Positions 55,101 to 64,000 of a stretch of DNA of 64,000 nucleotides are shown one piece after another. Origin of the DNA: Pleodorina starrii (lineage: Eukaryota > Chlorophyta > Chlorophyceae > Chlamydomonadales > Volvocaceae); contig BRXU01000001.1 in the NCBI GenBank assembly GCA_030267565.1, forward strand, positions 9,279,001 to 9,343,000, given 5' to 3'. Position 1 is the first letter of the stretch; each line of letters opens with the position of its first letter. The notes beneath the pieces were generated by a model. The model did not search any database. It was not told where the DNA came from and saw nothing but the letters and a program-made list of their open reading frames with translations. The translations under genes were made by a program, and so were the position numbers.

Positions 55101-58100
55101 GGAACCCGAGGACACACCGTTCCCCTGACCTGCAGTGCCTTCCATGCCCGGCTTTCCCTGCCTTACCCAAACCAGCCGACCACCAGTCGGCAACCCCGTC
55201 GTTGACCCTTGCTGCCTTGCGTGTTCACCGGCTCGCCCTTTCTTCTTGTGCAGGGTGGAACGGATGGACACGGCAGCAGCTAGGCCGGCCGACTGGCGTG
55301 CAGGTGCAAGCGCATACCAGGTGGGAGGGGACGGTGCCGGGGGCGGAGAGTTATGTGAGCTCAGCAGCCGAATGTCTGGGGCAATGCAGCTCAATCGGCG
55401 GAACCCGGGGACACGCCATTCCCCTGACCTGCAGTGCCTTCGATGCCCGGCTTTCCCTGCCGTACCCAACCCAGCCCGCCACCAGTCGGCAACCCCGTGG
55501 TTGACCTTTGCTGCCTTGCGTGTTCACCGGCTCGCCCTTGCTTCTTGTGCAGGGTGGAACGGATGGACACGGCAGCAGCTAGGCCGGCCGACTGGCGTGC
55601 AGGAGCAAGCGCATACCAGGTGGGATGGGACGGTGCAGGGGGCGGAGAGGTACGTGAGCACAGCGGGGCCATGCAGCTCAATCGGCGGAACCGGGGGACA
55701 CGCCGTTCCCCTGACCTGCAGTGCCTTCGATGCCCGGCTTTCCCTGCCGTACCCAACCCAGCCCGCCACCAGTCGGCAACCCCGTCGTTGACCTTTGCTG
55801 CCTTGCGTGTTCACCGGCTCGCCCTTGCTTCTTTTGCAGGGTGGAACGGATGGACACGGCAGCAGCTAGCCCGGCTGACCGGCACGACCGAGCAGGCGCA
55901 TACCAGGTGGGATGGGACGGTGCGGGGGGCGGAGAGGTACGTGAGCACAGCGGGGCCATGCAGCATAATTGGAGGAACCCGAGGACACACCGTTCCCCTG
56001 ACCTGCAGTGCCTTCCATGCCCGGCTTTCCCTGCCTTACCCAAACCAGCCGACCACCAGTCGGCAACCCCGTCGTTGACCCTTGCTGCCTTGCGTGTTCA
56101 CCGGCTCGCCCTTGCTTCTTGTGCAGGGTGGAACGGATGGACACGGCAGCAGCTAGGCCGGCCGACTGGCGTGCAGGAGGAAGCACATACCAGGTGGGAT
56201 GGGACGGTGTGGGCGGCGGAGAGGTACGTGCGCACAGCGGGGCAATGCAGCTCAATTGGAGGAACCCGAGGACACGCCGTTCCCCTGACCTGCAGTGCCT
56301 TCCATGCCCGGCTTTCCCTGCCGTACCCAACCCAGCCCGCCACCAGTCGGCAACCCCGTCGTTGACCTTTGCTGCCTTGCGTGTTCACCGGCTCGCCCTT
56401 GCTTCTTGTGCAGGGTGGAACGGATGGACACGGCAGCAGCTAGGCCGGCCGACTGGCGTGCAGGAGCAAGCGCATACCAGGTGGGAGGGGCCGGTGCCGG
56501 GGGCGGAGAGGTATGTGCGCACAGCGGGGCAATGCAGCTCAATTGGAGGAACCCGAGGACACGCCGTCCCCCTGACCTGCAGTGCCTTCCATGCCCGGCT
56601 TTCCCTGCCGTACCCAACCCAGCCCGCCACCAGTCGGCAACCCCGTCGTTGACCTTTGCTGCCTTGCGTGTTCACCGGCTCGCCCTTTCTTCTTGTGCAG
56701 GGTGGAACGGATGGACACGGCAGCAGCTAGCCCGGCCGACTGGCGTGCAGGAGCAAGCACATACCAGGTGGGATGGGACGGTGCGGGGGGCGGAGAGGTA
56801 AGTGTGCACAGCGGGGCAATGTAGCTCAATTGGCGGAACCCGAGGACACGCCGTTCCCCTGACCTGCAGTGCCTTCCATGCCCGGCTTTCCCTGCCGTAC
56901 CCAACCCAGCCCGCCACCAGTCGGCAACCCCGTCGTTGACCTTTGCTGCCTTGCGTGTTCACCGGCTCGCCCTTGCTTCTTGTGCAGGGTGGAACGGATG
57001 GACACGGCAGCAGCTAGCCCGGCCGACTGGCGTGCAGGAGCAAGCACATACCAGGTGGGATGGGACGGTGCCGGGGGCGGAGAGGTACGTGAGCACAGCG
57101 GGGCCATGCAGCTCAATCGGCGGAACCCGGGGACACACCGTTCCCCTGACCTGCAGTGCCTTCGATGCTCGGCTTTTCCTGCCGTACCCAACCCAGCCCG
57201 CCACCAGTCGGCAACCCCGTCGTTGACCTTTGCTGCCTTGCGTGTTCACCGGCTCGCCCTTTCTTCTTGTGCAGGGTGGAACGGATGGACACGGCAGCAG
57301 CTAGCCCGGCTGACCGGCACGACCGAGCAGGTGCATACCAGGTGGGAGGGGACGGTGCCGGGGGCGGAGAGGTATGTGAGCTCAGCAGCCGAATGTCTGG
57401 GGGCAATGCAGCTCAATCGGCGGAACCGGGGGACACGCCGTTCCCCTGACCTGCAGTGCCTTCGATGCCCGGCTTTCCCTGCCGTACCCAACCCAGCCCG
57501 CCACCAGTCGGCAACCCCGTCGTTGACCTTTGCTGCCTTGCGTGTTCACCGGCTCGCCCTTGCTTCTTTTGCAGGGTGGAACGGATGGACACGGCAGCAG
57601 CTAGCCCGGCTGACCGGCACGACCGAGCAGGCGCATACCAGGTGGGATGGGACGGTGCGGGGGGCGGAGAGGTACGTGAGCACAGCGGGGCCATGCAGCA
57701 TAATTGGAGGAACCCGAGGACACACCGTTCCCCTGACCTGCAGTGCCTTCCATGCCCGGCTTTCCCTGCCTTACCCAAACCAGCCGACCACCAGTCGGCA
57801 ACCCCGTCGTTGACCCTTGCTGCCTTGCGTGTTCACCGGCTCGCCCTTTCTTCTTGTGCAGGGTGGAACGGATGGACACGGCAGCAGCTAGGCCGGCCGA
57901 CTGGCGTGCAGGTGCAAGCGCATACCAGGTGGGAGGGGACGGTGCCGGGGGCGGAGAGTTATGTGAGCTCAGCAGCCGAATGTCTGGGGCAATGCAGCTC
58001 AATCGGCGGAACCCGGGGACACGCCATTCCCCTGACCTGCAGTGCCTTCGATGCCCGGCTTTCCCTGCCGTACCCAACCCAGCCCGCCACCAGTCGGCAA

Positions 58101-61100
58101 CCCCGTCGTTGACCTTTGCTGCCTTGCGTGTTCACCGGCTCGCCCTTGCTTCTTGTGCAGGGTGGAACGGATGGACACGGCAGCAGCTAGGCCGGCCGAC
58201 TGGCGTGCAGGAGCAAGCACATACCAGGTGGGATGGGACGGTGCGGGGGGCGGAGAGGTAAGTGTGCACAGCGGGGCAATGTAGCTCAATTGGCGGAACC
58301 CGAGGACACGCCGTTCCCCTGACCTGCAGTGCCTTCCATGCCCGGCTTTCCCTGCCGTACCCAACCCAGCCCGCCACCAGTCGGCAACCCCGTCGTTGAC
58401 CTTTGCTGCCTTGCGTGTTCACCGGCTCGCCCTTGCTTCTTGTGCAGGGTGGAACGGATGGACACGGCAGCAGCTAGCCCGGCCGACTGGCGTGCAGGAG
58501 CAAGCACATACCAGGTGGGATGGGACGGTGCGGGGGGCGGAGAGGTAAGTGTGCACAGCGGGGCAATGCAGCATAATTGGAGGAACCCGAGGACACACCG
58601 TTCCCCTGACCTGCAGTGCCTTCCATGCCCGGCTTTCCCTGCCTTACCCAAACCAGCCGACCACCAGTCGGCAACCCCGTCGTTGACCCTTGCTGCCTTG
58701 CGTGTTCACCGGCTCGCCCTTTCTTCTTGTGCAGGGTGGAACGGATGGACACGGCAGCAGCTAGGCCGGCCGACTGGCGTGCAGGTGCAAGCGCATACCA
58801 GGTGGGAGGGGCCGGTGCCGGGGGCTGAGAGTTATGTGCTCAGCAGCCGAATGTCGGGGCAATGCAGCTTAATAGGAGGAACCCGTGGACACTCCTTTCC
58901 CCTGACCTGCAGTGCCTTCGATGCCCGGCTTTCCCTGCCGTACCCAACCCAGCCCGCCACCAGTCGGCAACCCCGTCGTTGACCTTTGCTGCCTTGCGTG
59001 TTCACCGGCTCGCCCTTGCTTCTTGTGCAGGGTGGAACGGATGGACACGGCAGCAGCTAGGCCGGCCGACTGGCGTGCAGGAGCAAGCGCATACCAGGTG
59101 GGATGGGACGGTGCAGGGGGCGGAGAGGTACGTGAGCACAGCGGGGCCATGCAGCTCAATCGGCGGAACCCGGGGACACACCGTTCCCCTGACCTGCAGT
59201 GCCTTCGATGCTCGGCTTTTCCTGCCGTACCCAACCCAGCCGGCCACCAGTCGCCAACCCCGTCGTTGACCTTTGCTGCCTTGCGTGTTCACCGGCTCGC
59301 CCTTTCTTCTTGTGCAGGGTGGAACGGATGGACACGGCAGCAGCTAGCCCGGCTGACCGGCACGACCGAGCAGGTGCATACCAGGTGGGAGGGGACGGTG
59401 CCGGGGGCGGAGAGGTATGTGAGCTCAGCAGCCGAATGTCTGGGGGCAATGCAGCTCAATCGGCGGAACCGGGGGACACGCCGTTCCCCTGACCTGCAGT
59501 GCCTTCGATGCCCGGCTTTCCCTGCCGTACCCAACCCAGCCCGCCACCAGTCGGCAACCCCGTCGTTGACCTTTGCTGCCTTGCGTGTTCACCGGCTCGC
59601 CCTTGCTTCTTGTGCAGGGTGGAACGGATGGACACGGCAGCAGCTAGCCCGGCTGACCGGCACGACCGAGCAGGTGCATACCAGGTGGGATGGGACGGTG
59701 CGGGGGGCGGAGAGGTAAGTGTGCACAGCGGGGCAATGCAGCTCAATTGGAGGAACCCGAGGACACGCCGTCCCCCTGACCTGCAGTGCCTTCCATGCCC
59801 GGCTTTCCCTGCCGTACCCAACCCAGCCCACCACCAGTCGGCAACCCCGTCGTTGACCTTTGCTGCCTTGCGTGTTCACCGGCTCGCCCTTTCTTCTTGT
59901 GCAGGGTGGAACGGATGGACACGGCAGCAGCTAGCCCGGCCGACTGGCGTGCAGGAGCAAGCACATACCAGGTGGGATGGGACGGTGCGGGGGGCGGAGA
60001 GGTAAGTGTGCACAGCGGGGCAATGTAGCTCAATTGGCGGAACCCGAGGACACGCCGTTCCCCTGACCTGCAGTGCCTTCCATGCCCGGCTTTCCCTGCC
60101 GTACCCAACCCAGCCCGCCACCAGTCGGCAACCCCGTCGTTGACCTTTGCTGCCTTGCGTGTTCACCGGCTCGCCCTTGCTTCTTGTGCAGGGTGGAACG
60201 GATGGACACGGCAGCAGCTAGGCCGGCCGACTGGCGTGCAGGAGCAAGCGCATACCAGGTGGGATGGGACGGTGCAGGGGGCGGAGAGGTACGTGAGCAC
60301 AGCGGGGCCATGCAGCTCAATCGGCGGAACCCGGGGACACACCGAGCCCCTGACCTGCTGTGCTTTCGATGCCCGGCTTTCCCTGCCGTACCCAACCCAG
60401 CCGGCCACCAGTCGGAAACCCCGTCGTTGACCTTTGCTGCCTTGGATGCTCGCCGGCTTGCCCTTGCTTCTTGTGCAAGGTGGAACGGATGGACACGGCA
60501 GCAGCTAGCCCGGCTGACCGGCACGACCGAGCAAGCGCATACCAGGTGGGATGGGACGGTGCGGGGGGCGGAGAGGTACGTGAGCACAGCAGCCGAATGT
60601 CTGGGGCAATGCAGCCCAATCGGCGGAACCCGGGGACACGCCGTTCCCCTGACCTGCAGTGCCTTCGATGCCCGGCTTTCCCTGCCGTACCCAACCCAGC
60701 CCGCCACCAGTCGGCAACCCCGTCGTTGACCTTTGCTGCCTTGCGTGTTCACCGGCTCGCCCTTGCTTCTTGTGCAGGGTGGAACGGATGGACACGGCAG
60801 CAGCTAGGCCGGCCGACTGGCGTGCAGGAGCAAGCGCATACCAGGTGGGATGGGACGGTGCAGGGGGCGGAGAGGTACGTGAGCACAGCGGGGCCATGCA
60901 GCTCAATCGGCGGAACCCGGGGACACACCGTTCCCCTGACCTGCAGTGCCTTCGATGCTCGGCTTTTCCTGCCGTACCCAACCCAGCCGGCCACCAGTCG
61001 GCAACCCCGTCGTTGACCTTTGCTGCCTTGCGTGTTCACCGGCTCGCCCTTTCTTCTTGTGCAGGGTGGAACGGATGGACACGGCAGCAGCTAGCCCGGC

Positions 61101-64000
61101 TGACTGGCACGACCGAGCAGACGCATACCAGGTGGGATGGGACGGTGCCGGGGGCGGAGAGGTACGTGAGCTCAGCAGCCGAATGTCTGGGGCAATGCAG
61201 CTCAATCGGCGGAACCCGGGGACACACCGAGCCCCTGACCTGCTGTGCTTTCGATGCCCGGCTTTCCCTGCCGTACCCAACCCAGCCGGCCACCAGTCGG
61301 AAACCCCGTCGTTGACCTTTGCTGCCTTGGATGCTCGCCGGCTTGCCCTTGCTTCTTGTGCAAGGTGGAACGGATGGACACGGCAGCAGCTAGCCCGGCT
61401 GACCGGCACGACCGAGCAAGCGCATACCAGGTGGGATGGGACGGTGCGGGGGGCGGAGAGGTACGTGAGCACAGCAGCCGAATGTCTGGGGCAATGCAGC
61501 CCAATCGGCGGAACCCGGGGACACGCCGTTCCCCTGACCTGCAGTGCCTTCGATGCCCGGCTTTCCCTGCCGTACCCAACCCAGCCGGCCACCAGTCGGA
61601 AACCCCGTCGTTGACCTTTGCTGCCTTGGATGCTCGCCGGCTTGCCCTTGCTTCTTGTGCAAGGTGGAACGGATGGACACGGCAGCAGCTAGCCCGGCTG
61701 ACCGGCACGACCGAGCAAGCGCATACCAGGTGGGAGGGGACGGTGCCGGGGGCGGAGAGTTATGTGAGCTCAGCAGCCGAATGTCTGGGGCAATGCAGCT
61801 CAATCGGCGGAACCCGGGGACACGCCGTTCCCCTGACCTGCATTGCCTTCGATGCCCGGCTTTCCCTGCCGTACCCAACCCAGCCCGCCACCAGTCGGCA
61901 ACGCCGTGGTTGACCTTTGCTGCCTTGCGTGTTCACCGGCTCGCCCTTGCTTCTTGTGCAGGGTGGAACGGATGGACACGGCAGCAGCTAGGCCGGCCGA
62001 CTGGCGTGCAGGAGCAAGCGCATACCAGGTGGGATGGGACGGTGCAGGGGGCGGAGAGGTACGTGAGCACAGCGGGGCCATGCAGCTCAATCGGCGGAAC
62101 CCGGGGACACACCGTTCCCCTGACCTGCAGTGCCTTCGATGCTCGGCTTTTCCTGCCGTACCCAACCCAGCCGGCCACCAGTCGGCAACCCCGTCGTTGA
62201 CCTTTGCTGCCTTGCGTGTTCACCGGCTCGCCCTTTCTTCTTGTGCAGGGTGGAACGGATGGACACGGCAGCAGCTAGCCCGGCTGACTGGCACGACCGA
62301 GCAGACGCATACCAGGTGGGATGGGACGGTGCCGGGGGCGGAGAGGTACGTGAGCTCAGCAGCCGAATGTCTGGGGCAATGCAGCTCAATCGGCGGAACC
62401 CGGGGACACACCGAGCCCCTGACCTGCTGTGCTTTCGATGCCCGGCTTTCCCTGCCGTACCCAACCCAGCCGGCCACCAGTCGGAAACCCCGTCGTTGAC
62501 CTTTGCTGCCTTGGATGCTCGCCGGCTTGCCCTTGCTTCTTGTGCAAGGTGGAACGGATGGACACGGCAGCAGCTAGCCCGGCTGACCGGCACGACCGAG
62601 CAAGCGCATACCAGGTGGGATGGGACGGTGCGGGGGGCGGAGAGGTACGTGAGCACAGCGGGGCCATGCAGCTCAATCGGCGGAACCCGGGGACACACCG
62701 TTCCCCTGACCTGCAGTGCCTTCGATGCTCGGCTTTTCCTGCCGTACCCAACCCAGCCGGCCACCAGTCGGCAACCCCGTCGTTGACCTTTACTGCCTTG
62801 CGTGTTCACCGGCTCGCCCTTTCTTCTTGTGCAGGGTGGAACGGATGGACACGGCAGCAGCTAGCCCGGCTGACTGGCACGACCGAGCAGACGCATACCA
62901 GGTGGGATGGGACGGTGCCGGGGGCGGAGAGGTACGTGAGCTCAGCAGCCGAATGTCTGGGGCAATGCAGCTCAATCGGCGGAACCCGGGGACACACCGA
63001 GCCCCTGACCTGCTGTGCTTTCGATGCCCGGCTTTCCCTGCCGTACCCAACCCAGCCGGCCACCAGTCGGAAACCCCGTCGTTGACCTTTGCTGCCTTGG
63101 ATGCTCGCCGGCTTGCCCTTGCTTCTTGTGCAAGGTGGAACGGATGGACACGGCAGCAGCTAGCCCGGCTGACCGGCACGACCGAGCAAGCGCATACCAG
63201 GTGGGATGGGACGGTGCGGGGGGCGGAGAGGTACGTGAGCACAGCAGCCGAATGTCTGGGGCAATGCAGCCCAATCGGCGGAACCCGGGGACACGCCGTT
63301 CCCCTGACCTGCAGTGCCTTCGATGCCCGGCTTTCCCTGCCGTACCCAACCCAGCCGGCCACCAGTCGGAAACCCCGTCGTTGACCTTTGCTGCCTTGCG
63401 TGTTCACCGGCTCGCCCTTTCTTCTTGTGCAGGGTGGAACGGATGGACACGGCAGCAGCTAGCCCGGCCGACTGGCGTGCAGGAGCAAGCGCATACCAGG
63501 TGGGAGGGGACGGTGCCGGGGGCGGAGAGGTATGTGAGCACAGCGGGGCCATGCAGCTCAATCGGCGGAACCCGGGGACACACCGTTCCCCTGACCTGCA
63601 GTGCCTTCGATGCTCGGCTTTTCCTGCCGTACCCAACCCAGCCGGCCACCAGTCGGCAACCCCGTCGTTGACCTTTGCTGCCTTGCGTGTTCACCGGCTC
63701 GCCCTTTCTTCTTGTGCAGGGTGGAACGGATGGACACGGCAGCAGCTAGCCCGGCTGACTGGCACGACCGAGCAGACGCATACCAGGTGGGATGGGACGG
63801 TGCCGGGGGCGGAGAGGTACGTGAGCTCAGCAGCCGAATGTCTGGGGCAATGCAGCTCAATCGGCGGAACCCGGGGACACACCGAGCCCCTGACCTGCTG
63901 TGCTTTCGATGCCCGGCTTTCCCTGCCGTACCCAACCCAGCCGGCCACCAGTCGGAAACCCCGTCGTTGACCTTTGCTGCCTTGGATGCTCGCCGGCTTG
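46152..64000. repeat. Satellite array, about 62 tandem monomers of 287 or 299 bp
   Basis: Continuous head-to-tail array that starts within a monomer at about 46152 and runs off the right edge. Monomers come in two main lengths (287 and 299-300 bp). The difference lies in one segment, AGCAGCCGAATGTCTGGGGC versus AGCACAGCGGGGCC. A higher-order unit of seven monomers (2,058 bp: 300, 287, 299, 287, 299, 299, 287) is clear at 47502-49560 and recurs at 50433-52491 and 52491-54549. Further right the order is more mixed. Each monomer contains a ~97-base exon-like module preceded by a pyrimidine tract plus GCAG and followed by GTACGTGAG, GTATGTGAG or GTAAGTGTG. All frames have stops in every monomer (CGTCGTTGA on the plus strand), so the many 200-300-codon frames are by-products of periodicity. 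Confidence 0.95.

Noticed and set aside
46305..63970. Dozens of open frames of 80-320 codons on both strands in the satellite array
   Set aside because: They recur every 287-300 bp, end at the same stop in each monomer and exist in several frames at once. They follow from the repeat unit, not from genes.
46152..64000. CRISPR array
   Set aside because: Whole ~290-bp monomers are repeated without variable spacers, and the genome is eukaryotic.
46152..64000. A normal protein-coding gene made of repeated exons
   Set aside because: The exon-like module is 97 bases in most monomers, so consecutive modules shift frame and meet TAG in the next one. Several monomers also lack a usable donor.

Overview
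The window looks like repeat-rich nuclear DNA of a volvocine (Chlamydomonadales) green alga. The evidence is three pherophorin-type cell-wall glycoprotein genes with Ser-Pro-Pro-rich rods, introns with GTGAGT/TGCAG borders, TGTAA-type polyadenylation signals, long (TG)n tracts, and a non-LTR retrotransposon with the dual-endonuclease layout known as Dualen/RandI from Chlamydomonas. No prokaryotic gene organisation, rRNA gene or confident tRNA gene is visible.

Layout. 1-2620: nested 5'-truncated LINE fragments on the minus strand, each ending in a (CA)n tail (read as (TG)n). 2620-9770: a block with a palindrome, a long foldback, a 152-bp tandem repeat and pherophorin gene A. 9771-19772: a long Dualen/RandI-like element with a Josephin-like protease, APE endonuclease, reverse transcriptase, RNase H and a restriction-like endonuclease, broken by one frameshift. 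20040-23205: fragments of a second Dualen, split by a region dense in GTCATG motifs. 23207-28807: a 3'-truncated Ty3/Gypsy element whose Gag and Pol share one frame across a single UAG, and whose Pol starts with an N6-adenine-methyltransferase-like domain. 28808-33650: a diverged copy of the pherophorin block (gene B). 33650-36789: LINE fragments, (AAT)n and (TG)n. 36789-43936: a second, almost identical copy of the 2620-9770 block (gene A'). 43937-46151: unique sequence, a second GTCATG array, a pre-miRNA-like hairpin and a truncated LINE. 46152-64000: about 62 tandem copies of a 287/299-bp satellite with a seven-monomer higher-order repeat. Each monomer carries an exon-like module between splice-like signals. 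The array runs off the right edge.

The only genes likely to serve the host are the three pherophorins, which would be secreted into the hydroxyproline-rich extracellular matrix. Everything else is mobile or repetitive DNA. The near-identical pair A/A', the homogenised satellite and the nearly intact Dualen and Ty3 reading frames all point to recent turnover. Domain calls were made by eye from motifs; no database search was run.
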